From G963665495 sp963665495 (GTDB lineage: Bacteria; Desulfobacterota; Desulfovibrionia; Desulfovibrionales; Desulfovibrionaceae), in contig OY762289.1 in assembly GCA_963665495.1 (NCBI GenBank), positions 2,356,001 through 2,420,000 on the forward strand: 64,000 nt of DNA, in the 5' to 3' direction. The notes under the pieces were generated by a model. That model had not been told where the DNA came from and ran no database searches. It saw only the letters and a list, made by a program, of their open reading frames with translations. Position 1 is the first letter of the stretch; each line of letters begins with the position of its first letter. The position numbers were made by a program, and so were the translations under genes. Below, piece after piece: positions 17,233-25,922 of the stretch.

Positions 17233-17326
17233 TTACTATGACAGGATGAATAGTCTCCCTTTTGAGGGCCTGTTCCCCCTGGTCGTTTTTTGTAACAGAC
17301 TCCCTCAAAGCAAGGAGGGGAGCGCC

Positions 17327-17719
17327 ATGAACGAACAGATTCAAAACATTTCCAGCCCTGGTTACGCAGTCCAGCCTTCCAACCCCACGGCTCAGACCGG
17401 AGATGAAGGCAGCGAACGCAGCCGCTCCTCTAAGCTCAACGTTCAGGAAGCCGAACTGCAAGTGGAAGAAAAACAGCAGAATGATGAAGCCCTGACAGAA
17501 AAAGAACTGGAAACGCTTTTTAGTGAGGTCCAGGAAAAATATCAGGAAAAAGGAATCGAACTTCATTTTTCCGTACATGACGAAACCGGCCAAATTCAGG
17601 TCGAAGTGGTCAACTCGGCGGACGACAAAGTCATTCGCAAAATCCCCAGGGATGACATGCTCAAGCTGACCGCGCAGATCAAAAAAATGGCCGGCACTTT
17701 GCTGGATCGCTCAATCTGA
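17327..17719 (+). CDS. flaG: Flagellar protein FlaG
   Basis: A 130-residue protein. The first 60 residues are polar and probably disordered. The C-terminal FlaG domain starts near residue 60 (ELETLFSEVQEKYQEKGIEL) and has the typical ending 'LHFSVHDETGQIQVEVVN ... VIRKIPRDDMLKLTAQIKKM'. FlaG affects filament length or cap-related assembly in several bacteria. The start follows GGAGGGG; upstream extension of the frame is not protein-like. Control by sigma-28 is supported by the promoter at 17205-17232. It stands apart from other flagellar structural genes, and a strong terminator follows. Confidence 0.88.
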   Translation: MNEQIQNISSPGYAVQPSNPTAQTGDEGSERSRSSKLNVQEAELQVEEKQQNDEALTEKELETLFSEVQEKYQEKGIELHFSVHDETGQIQVEVVNSADDKVIRKIPRDDMLKLTAQIKKMAGTLLDRSI

Positions 17720-17761
17720 GCTACCAAAGCAGCAAACGCACCTTGCTTGTCTGATTCAAAG

Positions 17762-17799
17762 GGGCCGGAGAAAATTTTTCTTCGGCCCTTAAGTTTTTT
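17762..17799 (+). terminator. Intrinsic terminator of flaG, overlapping the next promoter
   Basis: GGGCCG and CGGCCC close a stem extended by GAGAAA/TTTCTT and are followed by TTAAGTTTTTTT. The T tract is shared with the -35 element of the next sigma-28 promoter. Confidence 0.8.
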
Positions 17800-17816
17800 T
17801 AAGATAAAGCCGATAA
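17789..17816 (+). promoter_or_regulatory. Second sigma-28 type promoter
   Basis: TTAAGTTT at 17789-17796, a 12-base spacer and GCCGATAA at 17809-17816 match the flagellar consensus very well, with the same spacing as the flaG promoter. It lies 42 bases before a 52-codon gene. Confidence 0.75.
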
Positions 17817-17858
17817 GCTTTTATAGCCTGGGGTGTATGCCCGAAGCAAGGAGAGGAG

Positions 17859-18017
17859 ATGGACACTGCAATATCAATGGATACGGGCGCGCGTGATCTC
17901 ACCGGAAAACTCGTTGTCTCGTTGATCCAGAATACGCTGCAAAATTCGCCGGCAGCCAGTACGCCGGCACCTGCCTCTGTCACCGGCAAAGGCGCTCGTA
18001 TTGATATGCAGGTCTGA
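17859..18017 (+). CDS. 52-residue protein under a sigma-28 promoter
   Basis: A small gene with a strong ribosome binding site (AAGGAG followed by GAGGAG) directly after a sigma-28 promoter. The product begins MDTAISMDTGARDLTGKLVV, continues with a short hydrophobic helix (SLIQNTLQN) and ends in an Ala/Pro/Ser-rich stretch and 'GARIDMQV'. I do not recognise a family; the general shape recalls small putative motility proteins. Promoter and neighbour point to a late flagellar or chemotaxis-related role. The gene is supported by promoter, RBS and codon use rather than homology. Confidence 0.6.
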   Translation: MDTAISMDTGARDLTGKLVVSLIQNTLQNSPAASTPAPASVTGKGARIDMQV

Positions 18018-18174
18018 CCCGATCCGTCGGCTGTGCTTTTCGACTGTCTTGAAAGCGAAAAAGGTGTTTCTGCGGTTCACAACCCCCGCATTGCCGCCTT
18101 TATACGTTTAAATCGCGTCAAACCCGAATCTGGAATTTTGTTGTTCCGGCCGGGAAAATCTGGAGGGTGCAATT

Positions 18175-18405
18175 ATGGAAATCAGCGGACTGGATACCTC
18201 TAGCAGCGGGCTGGACTCCTCGCTGTCGACACAAGATTTGGTTAATTCAGATAAAGAGGTCATCGGCGCACAGGTTGTCACCGGAAGCCTGGACAAACTG
18301 AACTCGGATTCCTACGGCAACACCAACAAAGAGTACCAGATGCAAAAGAAAGTGCTCATGGCAGAAGCCGTAGGCAAAGGATCCATGTTGAATACCGATG
18401 CCTGA
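18175..18405 (+). CDS. 76-residue hypothetical protein downstream of the sigma-28 gene
   Basis: A polar, Ser/Asp-rich 76-residue protein (MEISGLDTSSSGLDSSLSTQ ... NTNKEYQMQKKVLMAEAVGK). TGGAGG precedes the ATG at good spacing, and a strong terminator follows 26 bases after the stop. It has no Cys, signal peptide or membrane segment. No domain is recognised. It is probably cotranscribed with the 52-residue gene, so it may also belong to the flagellar regulon; no sigma-28 site of its own is visible. Confidence 0.6.
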   Translation: MEISGLDTSSSGLDSSLSTQDLVNSDKEVIGAQVVTGSLDKLNSDSYGNTNKEYQMQKKVLMAEAVGKGSMLNTDA

Positions 18406-18430
18406 TCTAAACTGAACATAGGGGTACTCG

Positions 18431-18462
18431 GGGGAAATTTGATAAAATTTCCCCTTTTTTTA
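18431..18462 (+). terminator. Intrinsic terminator after the small sigma-28 genes
   Basis: GGGGAAATTT and AAATTTCCCC form a perfect 10-bp stem with a GATA loop, followed by seven T bases. Confidence 0.9.
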
Positions 18463-18489
18463 TCTGTCTTTTGACAACCCGTTCCCTGA

Positions 18490-21400
18490 TTAGCGATCTG
18501 CCTTTTTTTCCATTTCTTCCAAACCTTCGAGAACAACCCCAAGCTCCTGCGCCAGAACTGGGAATAGCGCCCCGGTATCCCCTGATTGCTTGAGTTCCAG
18601 TTCGAACGCCTGAGCAAGCTTCTGGAGTTTCACGGCGGAAATGTTTGCAGAAGCTCCCTTAAGCGTATGCACCAAATGTGTGGCAGTTGCTAAGTCTTTT
18701 TGCGCCATGGCCTGTTCGAGCTTCTGACGAAAATCCGCAAACTCCTGTTTGAAAGCCAGCAGGCTGTCCTGAAGCAAAGAGGAATCACCCAGCATACGCC
18801 TGTTGACGTCCTCCATGTCTATGCCGGGAAAAGAACGCGTCATTTTCTGATTCTCCAGTCCTTCCCCATTTTGCTTAGGATGATACTGCGAGCGTGACGT
18901 CGCCCACTTTCCGCACCATTGTTCGATGACCTTCTGTAACTGTGACGGATCAACCGGCTTGCAAAGATGTTCGTTCATCCCCGCCGCCAGGGATTTTTCC
19001 CGTTCATTGGCAAAGGCATGAGCCGTAAGGGCAACGATGGGAAGATGTTCAAAGCGAGGCATGGAACGTATGGCCCGTGCCGCCTCATAACCGTTCATGC
19101 CGGGTAGTTGAATATCCATGAAAACTATATCGAAACGCATGGTTTGCACGGCTTCCACCGCTTCCTGTCCAGTGGACGCGTGCGTAACCCGGCACCCCGC
19201 AAGTTCGAGCGTACGGGTCACAACTTTGGCATTGACAGCGTTATCCTCCACCAGCAGCACTTCGCAGGTTTTCGGATTTTCCAACACCGGCACAAGAGCA
19301 CTATCTTTTGCCCGCTGCGTATCACTTCTCTGCTCCTGCGCCGCTCCGTCTTCCGATTCCAGCAGACAACGGCAGAGGCTCCCGGGGGTCACGGGTTTTA
19401 CAAGCAACAGCCCCTGCCCACCCCATTGACTATCCCCGTGAAACAATTTTTGTCCGAAAGCAGGTTGCAGTATGACGGGAACAATATTTAGCCGTTCCAG
19501 TTCCTCGCTCAGACTGAAGCCGTTTTTTTCCCTTGATTGAATCATGTTTTCATCCAGGAACAAAAAGTCTGCAGACGTGTTTTCCGGTTCTGTCATCCAG
19601 GCTACTGCCTCAGCAGTTGTTTCACTCTGACGCGATTCTATACCAAGTCTTTCCAGCAGACGGACAATGGCGACCCTGGCCGAACCATTCCCCTCCACCA
19701 CAAGTGCTTTTTTCCCATGAAGCTCCGTGCTGCAAAGAGCCTGGCCTTCTGGTTGCCCGGTTCCAGAACCAAACCAGGCCGTGAAGGAAAAAACGCTGCC
19801 TTTGCCGGGCATGCTGTTTACTTCAATCCGTCCGCCCATGTTTTCCACAAGCTTGGCACAGATCACCAGTCCGAGTCCTGAGCCTCCGTACTTGCGGGCA
19901 ATGGTCCGGTCTCCCTGTGAAAAGGCTTTGAAGAGCTGCGCTTGCTGCTGCTCATCCATACCGATACCCGTATCGTATACGGAAAACTCAAGCTCAAGAC
20001 TTTCATCTTTCTGCGAAAGCAGCTCGCTGCGAATGACAATTTCACCCTGCTCCGTAAATTTAACCGCATTGCTTGTGAGATTCATCAATACCTGCCGCAA
20101 ACGCAACGGATCTCCAACAAGCTGCAGAGGAACATTTTCCGCAAAATCGAACACCAGTTCGAGCCGCTTTCTGCCCACCTCGGGTCCCAGGTTCGCGGAA
20201 AGATAATTAAAGACGTCCTCCAGACTAAATTCAACCTTCTCCAGTTCCAGGACTCCGGCTTCGATACGGGAAAAATCAAGAATTTCATCCAGCAGATGCA
20301 TCAACCCCAGAGAAGAGCAAAGCGCGTGCTGCATAAGTTCTTTTTGTTCCGCGGAATCCTTGCTGGACAATGCCAGGCGAGTCAAACCGATCACGCCGTT
20401 CATGGGAGTACGGATTTCATGACTCATCTGGGCCAGAAACTCCCCTTTTGCCTTGCTGGCAATCTTTGCGGCTTCCTTTTCCTTTTCCGCTTGCTGCTTC
20501 AACAATCGTTCGGTGTTGTCCACCAGAGAACCGCGGAAAAACAAATGCTCGGATTCTTTATTCCAATATGGCCTAATAGCAAGAGTTCCCCAAAAAACGG
20601 TTCCCTGCTTGCGCTGGAAACGCGTATCCAGGTAACACGTTTTAAACGCGTTTTTGCTCTCCTGGGAGATCATGTCGAAATCTTCAGGACGAACAAAGCA
20701 CTGTTTACGAATATTGATAACGATCTCTTTGAATTCCTTGACATTCTCATAGCCCAGCAACGAGGCCAATGCGGGGTTTGCATCAATAAAGTCCCCGCCG
20801 GCCGAGACTAGAAACATCCCTTCAATGGCGTTTTCGAACAGCTCCCTGTACTTTCTTTCCGAGGCACTGAGCGCGCGATTGCGTTCTTCGATGGCGCGCG
20901 CGGAAGTCCGCAAGGCCTTTCTGGCGGAAATGAAACTGAGCAACATGAAGTTGAACGAGGCAAACAGCGTCTGCAATTCGCTGTAGTTCTGTACCGGCGC
21001 CTTAAGGACGATATCTTCGGGGTCCTCCTTGGTCACGTTTTTCATCTCTTCGGCCAGGGCACCAAGCGGACGTGCCACCATCCGCCTGACTAGAAAAATG
21101 AGCACAAACGAAACTCCCAAAAAATACACCAGCGCATGCAATCCGGCAAAAACCAGGTTGTCCAGGAACTCTTCTTCCAACAGGGAAGTGTTAGCGAAAA
21201 TCAGAAGACGCCCCAACCGCACGGTCTGCCCTGAATCCGCCGTATAAGTTAGCTCGAACTCACGTTTTTCAGCACCGATACCGAAAGGCAAGGACAGCAA
21301 AGGGTCTCGTTTTAAAGGTGCTTCCAACAAGGTGTATTCACTTGCCTTTTCAGGCAATTTGCCTATGGCGATGGCGGCAGATCCGTCTTCGGATTCAAGA

Positions 21401-21663
21401 ATCGCCCCGCCTACTGAGTACGTATTGTAAACCCCGCGCAGAATGGACCGTACCAGCGCATCGTCTCCACGCTGGCAGGCCTCGGCCAGGCGTCTCTGAT
21501 ACACGAGCTGTAACTGATCAAAATCATGACGAATACGCTTTTGTATCAAGCTGTGTTCTATGATGCACTGCAACACAAAAAGCACAAAAGTGATTGTAAA
21601 AAAACAGAGGATAAAAACCGTCACAATACGTACGGAAATTGATCTGGGTATTTCAGTTTGCAT
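18490..21663 (-). CDS. BarA/EvgS-type hybrid histidine kinase with two REC domains and HPt
   Basis: A 1057-residue membrane kinase. Membrane helices lie at about 12-36 and 170-192 and enclose a periplasmic sensor region. A linker then leads to a PAS domain (about 265-385), HisKA with His415 (QMSHEIRTPMNG), HATPase_c, a first receiver (about 651-770, Asp704 present but the acidic pocket reads VEGNG instead of VEDN), a second canonical receiver (Asp850 in VFMDIQLPGMNG) and a C-terminal HPt domain with His999 (HTLKGASANI). This is a complete His-Asp-His relay. The first receiver may be regulatory. No partner response regulator is adjacent. There is no clear ribosome binding site. Confidence 0.92.
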   Translation of the reverse strand: MQTEIPRSISVRIVTVFILCFFTITFVLFVLQCIIEHSLIQKRIRHDFDQLQLVYQRRLAEACQRGDDALVRSILRGVYNTYSVGGAILESEDGSAAIAIGKLPEKASEYTLLEAPLKRDPLLSLPFGIGAEKREFELTYTADSGQTVRLGRLLIFANTSLLEEEFLDNLVFAGLHALVYFLGVSFVLIFLVRRMVARPLGALAEEMKNVTKEDPEDIVLKAPVQNYSELQTLFASFNFMLLSFISARKALRTSARAIEERNRALSASERKYRELFENAIEGMFLVSAGGDFIDANPALASLLGYENVKEFKEIVINIRKQCFVRPEDFDMISQESKNAFKTCYLDTRFQRKQGTVFWGTLAIRPYWNKESEHLFFRGSLVDNTERLLKQQAEKEKEAAKIASKAKGEFLAQMSHEIRTPMNGVIGLTRLALSSKDSAEQKELMQHALCSSLGLMHLLDEILDFSRIEAGVLELEKVEFSLEDVFNYLSANLGPEVGRKRLELVFDFAENVPLQLVGDPLRLRQVLMNLTSNAVKFTEQGEIVIRSELLSQKDESLELEFSVYDTGIGMDEQQQAQLFKAFSQGDRTIARKYGGSGLGLVICAKLVENMGGRIEVNSMPGKGSVFSFTAWFGSGTGQPEGQALCSTELHGKKALVVEGNGSARVAIVRLLERLGIESRQSETTAEAVAWMTEPENTSADFLFLDENMIQSREKNGFSLSEELERLNIVPVILQPAFGQKLFHGDSQWGGQGLLLVKPVTPGSLCRCLLESEDGAAQEQRSDTQRAKDSALVPVLENPKTCEVLLVEDNAVNAKVVTRTLELAGCRVTHASTGQEAVEAVQTMRFDIVFMDIQLPGMNGYEAARAIRSMPRFEHLPIVALTAHAFANEREKSLAAGMNEHLCKPVDPSQLQKVIEQWCGKWATSRSQYHPKQNGEGLENQKMTRSFPGIDMEDVNRRMLGDSSLLQDSLLAFKQEFADFRQKLEQAMAQKDLATATHLVHTLKGASANISAVKLQKLAQAFELELKQSGDTGALFPVLAQELGVVLEGLEEMEKKADR

Positions 21664-21774
21664 TTGCGGATACGCTTGGCTAGCCCCTTGGAGTTTAAGA
21701 AACTATCGAAAAAATATACGGTTGTTTCAAACGCCTGTCCAGCGACGTCCCCTTTTTCTCACCGGCAATCGACT

Positions 21775-21801
21775 AAAAGAGCGCCGTAACGCTCGGCGCC
21801 C
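21775..21801 (-). terminator. Terminator of the MFS transporter gene
   Basis: On the minus strand GGGCGCCG and CGGCGCTC form an 8-bp stem (one G-U pair) with a seven-base loop and are followed by TTTT. It is 29 bases past the transporter stop. Confidence 0.75.
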
Positions 21802-21829
21802 TTTTAGTATCAAGCATCAAGATAGAACG

Positions 21830-22945
21830 TTACTCTTTCAGTCTTAACAAAAAAATGGTGCTAAACACGCTACCGCACGACAGCAACGCGGTAACGGTAA
21901 AAAATCCAAACCCATTAGCCAGAAGAGGTCCCAGACAATAGCCGACTCCCCAGGCCAGATAGTAAAAACCTGAGGTTCTGCCCTGCCTGCCGATTCGGGC
22001 GCGGTCATTGAAAAAAGCCAGCGAGGAAACAGAAAACGTTCCAAGTCCCAACCCCATAACCAAAGAAGAAAACAGGGAAAACGGTTGCGGTATGAGTATT
22101 AAGCCCAGCAAAGCTAGTCCTGAGATCAGCATGCCGCCGCCCATAAACGGGACTCGTCCGTGTCGATCTGAAAGGCATCCGGCCACGTATTGCGCAAGAG
22201 TAATCCCCGAAAACAAGCTAAGGTAAAAAAGCCCCACTGATTTTTGAGTCCCACCGGATGCTACCGCTAGGTATACGGGTATGCTGCTCGTCGACAGGCC
22301 GTAAAAAGCCCCGAATACGCACACACCCAACACCAACGGCCACAGGGCGCTGCGAATTTGCGTTGCTGCGGGCTTGTGTATGGCTGCTGTTTGTCCCTGG
22401 CCGGATTCCCTGATGCAACACAAAACCAAAATCATGGCGGCAATACACAACCACCTGAATGTTTCGAAAGGATCCGGAGTTCCGATTCCCCATGGCTGCA
22501 ATGCGAGCAAGGGGCCGGTCATCATGCCCAGGTGAAAAACCGCGTTGTACCAGCCAATGGCCCTGCCCCGCGCGTTTGGATAGGCCTTGCTGAGATAAGC
22601 CGGCGCAGCAGCCCATACGGGCGCCTCTCCCCCCCCTTGCAGCATGCGCCCCAGATAGATTCCCCAGGTCGTCTGACTCTGCTCGTAAATAATTGCTGAA
22701 AACGCCATGAGCAGAAATCCCATGGCAAGTACATAGCGGAATCCATAGCGGTCGGCGATCAAACCAAAAGGATACTGAAAGCAGCAGTACGCAAACGCGA
22801 ACAAAGCTGACAGCCATCCGGCCGCTTCCAAAGTCCCTGCCAGTTGCAGATACTTGGCCGGCAAGGCCACACCAGCCATGCCCATGCCTGACATGGCCAG
22901 AAAAACCGCCAGACACAACCCTGCCAGCGGAAGATATTTACGCAT
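21830..22945 (-). CDS. Major facilitator superfamily transporter
   Basis: A 371-residue MFS permease with about twelve membrane helices. The loop between helices 2 and 3 has the family motif GLIADRYGFRYVLAMG, and the equivalent in the second half is GCLSDRHGRVPFMGGG. 'GRMLQGGGEAPVWAAAPAYL' is the helix 4 region typical of drug or sugar MFS proteins. The start at 22945 is set by AGGAGG four bases before the ATG; ten extra upstream residues are possible. Substrate is not predictable. The 345-base leader upstream has hairpins and a repeated octamer. Confidence 0.85.
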   Translation of the reverse strand: MRKYLPLAGLCLAVFLAMSGMGMAGVALPAKYLQLAGTLEAAGWLSALFAFAYCCFQYPFGLIADRYGFRYVLAMGFLLMAFSAIIYEQSQTTWGIYLGRMLQGGGEAPVWAAAPAYLSKAYPNARGRAIGWYNAVFHLGMMTGPLLALQPWGIGTPDPFETFRWLCIAAMILVLCCIRESGQGQTAAIHKPAATQIRSALWPLVLGVCVFGAFYGLSTSSIPVYLAVASGGTQKSVGLFYLSLFSGITLAQYVAGCLSDRHGRVPFMGGGMLISGLALLGLILIPQPFSLFSSLVMGLGLGTFSVSSLAFFNDRARIGRQGRTSGFYYLAWGVGYCLGPLLANGFGFFTVTALLSCGSVFSTIFLLRLKE

Positions 22946-23290
22946 GACTCCTCCTGAAATACACAACATACGCAAAGCGCACGTGTCATAACGTTAGGAA
23001 AACGAAAGCTACGAAAAAACGCAGAATTCAGGAGGGAAAAGAACACAGAACTGCATTGACCTGTTGCGAGCAACAGGCCCCTACGGCCGCTTTAGAACTA
23101 GAGGCCCCTCCTGATTAGCAGGAAGGAGGAGGAGAGACGTTGAAAAGATATTGATGCATGTGTGGATAACCTTAACTGGTTTCTTTCAGCTACTATGCCG
23201 CAAAACTTGAGACGTCAAGCGGGATACGAACAGCTGCCAATTAGACTTCCCGAGCAGCATTTTATTGACGGTTGCGGTCTGAATCTGACA
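22946..23290. other. 345-base region: structured leader of the MFS gene
   Basis: Between the LOG-family gene and the MFS gene, both minus strand. It contains two small perfect hairpins (23060-23077 and 23109-23123) and two copies of AGGCCCCT (plus-strand reading) at 23075-23082 and 23102-23109, 27 bases apart. No gene is seen. It may carry the end of the LOG transcript and a regulated leader for the transporter. Confidence 0.4.
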
Positions 23291-23872
23291 CTAACGCTTT
23301 TCGGCCATCCACTTGCGCACATTTTTGGGAGCTTGATATGTTGAAAATTGATCAAGCAGTCCGGAAGGCGTCCGGTCCACCAGCACCATGGCCCGGTGTT
23401 CTTCGGTGACAAACCCCTGCTCCACATTGTTGTCGAGAAACTGCAGCAGCAGATCATAATATCCGTTGGGATCCAGAAACCCACAAGGCTTGGCATGGAA
23501 ACCGAGCTGCGCCCAGGTCAGGGTCTCGAACATTTCGTCCAGCGTGCCCCACCCCCCAGGCAATGCGATAATTCCGTCGGACAATTCCGCCATCAGAGCT
23601 TTACGCTCATGCATGGTCTCCACCACGCGCAAGTCGTTCAGATGCGGATGGGCAACTTCGTAATTCACAAGACTTTGAGGAATGACGCCGATGACTTCTC
23701 CGCCGGCTTCCATTACCGCATCCGCACAGGCTCCCATCAGACCGACGGACGCTCCTCCGTATACGAGGCCCAATCCCCGACCTACGAGTTCTGCACCCAG
23801 GAACGCCGCCGTTTCCATATAGATCGAATTGAACCCTTTATTGGCTCCGCAAAATACGCAAATCCGTTTCAC
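23291..23872 (-). CDS. LOG-family protein (TIGR00730; cytokinin riboside phosphoribohydrolase-like)
   Basis: A 193-residue Rossmann-fold protein of the LOG family, which hydrolyses nucleoside 5'-monophosphates at the N-glycosidic bond; older annotations say lysine decarboxylase. Visible motifs are the N-terminal 'ICVFCGANKG', 'LVYGGASVGLMG' and the signature PGGWGTLDE at 105-113, followed by 'TWAQLGFHAKPCGFLDPNGYY'. I place the start at a GTG at 23872 with AGGAGG six bases before it; the longer frame adds 15 residues without homology. It lies downstream of the dsr operon but is separated from it by a strong terminator. Confidence 0.88.
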   Translation of the reverse strand: MKRICVFCGANKGFNSIYMETAAFLGAELVGRGLGLVYGGASVGLMGACADAVMEAGGEVIGVIPQSLVNYEVAHPHLNDLRVVETMHERKALMAELSDGIIALPGGWGTLDEMFETLTWAQLGFHAKPCGFLDPNGYYDLLLQFLDNNVEQGFVTEEHRAMVLVDRTPSGLLDQFSTYQAPKNVRKWMAEKR

Positions 23873-23884
23873 TCTATCCTCCTT

Positions 23885-23924
23885 AAAAAAAAAGCCGGGG
23901 CCGCCCGATATGGACAACCCCGGC
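23885..23924 (-). terminator. Terminator of the dsrMKJOP operon
   Basis: On the minus strand GCCGGGG pairs with CCCCGGC across a loop that can itself fold, followed by nine T bases. It lies just after dsrP and before the LOG-family start. Confidence 0.88.
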
Positions 23925-23947
23925 CGTACGATTGTTTTTTGCTGCGG

Positions 23948-25108
23948 TTACGCGTGGCCTACTTCACGTTTAACCTCAAGGGCAATCTTCCAGAGAATGG
24001 TCAGGATGAAAGCGCCGATGGCATAAATGCCAAGACCGATGGCGATTTCAGTGGGCTGCGGAACGTAACCGGTTACGGTTTCAAAAGGCGTGGGAGTGAA
24101 ACCGCCGACCAGAAGGCCGATACCCTTGTCGATCCAGGTGGCCAGCACCAGGATACCCAAAGACCAGGGCAGCAGCTGCATGTTGTCACGCAACTTGGGC
24201 GGAATGAGCAGCACCAGCGAAAGAATCGCCAGAACGGCAGCAGTCCAGAGGAAACCGACCCACTGCGTATTCCCGTCCATCCCGTGGAACAGGTAAATGA
24301 GCGGATCCATGTGTCCGGGAATCTTGCTGTAGAAAGCCGTAAAAACTTCCAGCAGGAAGAAGAAGACGTTCACAGACATGGCGTAGGCGATGATCTTGGT
24401 CAGAGATTTGATGGCAAGTTCGCCTGGTTCGAATTTTGCGATTTTCTTCAGCAGGAACATCAGCAGCAGCAGAATGGCCGGTCCGGAACAAAAAGCCGAG
24501 GCCAGAAAGCGAGCAGCCATGATGGCGGTCAGCCAGTAATGGCGGCCGGGCAGACCTGCGTACAGGAAAGCCGTGACCGTGTGGATACCGAATGCCCAGA
24601 TAACTGAAGTGTAGGCGAAGAATTTGATCCATTTGGGAGGATCAACTTCGTTCTTTTCGGCTTGCAGGGAAACCCAACCCACCACAATGTTGAGGAACAG
24701 GTAACCGTTCAGAACGATCATGTCCCAAAACAGGATGGAGTTCGGAGTCGGATGCAAGATCATGTTCATGGCCCGTTGCGGTTGTCCGATATCAACGATG
24801 ACGAAAAGCAAGCTCATCGAAACGGCGGCAATGGCCATGAATTCGCCGAAAATGATCATGTTTTTGAAACGTTTGTAATGATGGAAGTAGTACGGAAGCA
24901 CCAGCATAACCGCGGATGCAGCTACACCGACCAAGTAGGTGAACTGGGCGATGTAAAAGCCCCAGGATACGTCGCGGGACATGCCTGTGACCTGCAAACC
25001 GAAGATGAGCTGGATGATATAAGCAGCAACGCCTATGCTGATAATGCCGCCGAGAACCACGAGCCAGATCCAATAGCTTGCTGAACCTTTAAATGCTTTT
25101 TCGAGCAT
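23948..25108 (-). CDS. dsrP: DsrP, NrfD/PsrC-like integral membrane subunit
   Basis: A 386-residue membrane protein with about ten helices, of the NrfD family. It is the quinone-interacting subunit of the DsrMKJOP complex that links menaquinol, periplasmic carriers and cytoplasmic sulfite reduction. The opening (MLEKAFKGSASYWIWLVVLG) and the repeated helix pairs with Gly-rich turns fit the family. AAGGGG precedes the ATG and the gene follows dsrO by ten bases, so it is the last gene of the operon. It has no haem-binding CxxCH motif. Assignment relies on order and length as well as sequence. Confidence 0.93.
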   Translation of the reverse strand: MLEKAFKGSASYWIWLVVLGGIISIGVAAYIIQLIFGLQVTGMSRDVSWGFYIAQFTYLVGVAASAVMLVLPYYFHHYKRFKNMIIFGEFMAIAAVSMSLLFVIVDIGQPQRAMNMILHPTPNSILFWDMIVLNGYLFLNIVVGWVSLQAEKNEVDPPKWIKFFAYTSVIWAFGIHTVTAFLYAGLPGRHYWLTAIMAARFLASAFCSGPAILLLLMFLLKKIAKFEPGELAIKSLTKIIAYAMSVNVFFFLLEVFTAFYSKIPGHMDPLIYLFHGMDGNTQWVGFLWTAAVLAILSLVLLIPPKLRDNMQLLPWSLGILVLATWIDKGIGLLVGGFTPTPFETVTGYVPQPTEIAIGLGIYAIGAFILTILWKIALEVKREVGHA

Positions 25109-25118
25109 GGCTGACCCC

Positions 25119-25922
25119 TTAAATTATGTAGTAGACGCTGGGCTGCGTTCCCAACGAAGTTTTACGACGGATAGCGAAATTTTCGCTCAGGGCCTTCCGG
25201 ACATTGGAGTCGGGATCGGCCAGATCGCCAAAAATAATCGCACCGTCGGCGTATTCAGCGGCTGCGTCTACACAAGCCGGATTCTGTCCTTTAGCCAAAC
25301 GCTCGGCGCAGAAGTTGCACTTTTCAACAACACCGCGCATCCGCGTGGGGTATTCGGGATTCTCGTTTTTGATGTAGGGACGAGGATCCTTGAAGTTGAA
25401 GCTGCGCGCTCCGTACGGGCAAGCTGCCATACAGAACCGGCAGCCGATGCAACGGTGCATGTCCATGATGACGATGCCGTCACTTTCGCGCTTGAAAGTG
25501 GCCTTTGTCGGACATGCGCGGACACATGGAGGGTACTCGCAATGGTTGCACAGCAGCAGGTACTCGCGCTCTTCCACCGATTTAGCGGGGAAATGGCTGT
25601 GCTTGTCCGTAAAAACCTGCTCATAATCCGCGGTCCAGAGCCATTTGATGTTCTGGTTGCCGGGAATAGTGGGCACGTTATGGAACGAATGGCAGGCTTC
25701 AATAATCTTATCAAACTGCTCGGGAGATTCGAACTTGCGCGTATCGATTACCATGCCCCAGTGCTTTGCCTTAAGCTGCTCGGGAGTGTGCTGGTATTCG
25801 GGCAAGTTCTGCGCCAAAGCCTCGGGGTCTGAGTTCGTTACCACATCGATGACCGGTTTGACGCCCAAACTGATGGCGGACAGACCGGCAATCTTGAGGA
25901 ACTTTCTTCTGCTGCTCTTCAT
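25119..25922 (-). CDS. dsrO: DsrO, periplasmic iron-sulfur subunit
   Basis: A 267-residue ferredoxin-like protein exported by the Tat pathway (SRRKFLKIAGLSAISLG at 4-20). Cys125/128/133/137 and Cys158/161/164/168 form two complete four-Cys sets for [4Fe-4S] clusters. A third set has Cys202, Cys205 and Cys217 but Ala221 in the usual fourth position (PACVDAAAE), so a third cubane cluster may be incomplete or use another ligand. DsrO transfers electrons on the periplasmic side between DsrJ and DsrP. Its ATG overlaps the dsrJ stop codon (TAATG), indicating translational coupling. Confidence 0.93.
   Translation of the reverse strand: MKSSRRKFLKIAGLSAISLGVKPVIDVVTNSDPEALAQNLPEYQHTPEQLKAKHWGMVIDTRKFESPEQFDKIIEACHSFHNVPTIPGNQNIKWLWTADYEQVFTDKHSHFPAKSVEEREYLLLCNHCEYPPCVRACPTKATFKRESDGIVIMDMHRCIGCRFCMAACPYGARSFNFKDPRPYIKNENPEYPTRMRGVVEKCNFCAERLAKGQNPACVDAAAEYADGAIIFGDLADPDSNVRKALSENFAIRRKTSLGTQPSVYYII

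Noticed and set aside
23348..24607. 419-codon open frame opposite the LOG-family gene and dsrP
   Set aside because: It is antisense to two well-supported genes, spans the operon terminator, and its translation is rich in His, Gln and Arg as expected from a reverse-complement shadow.
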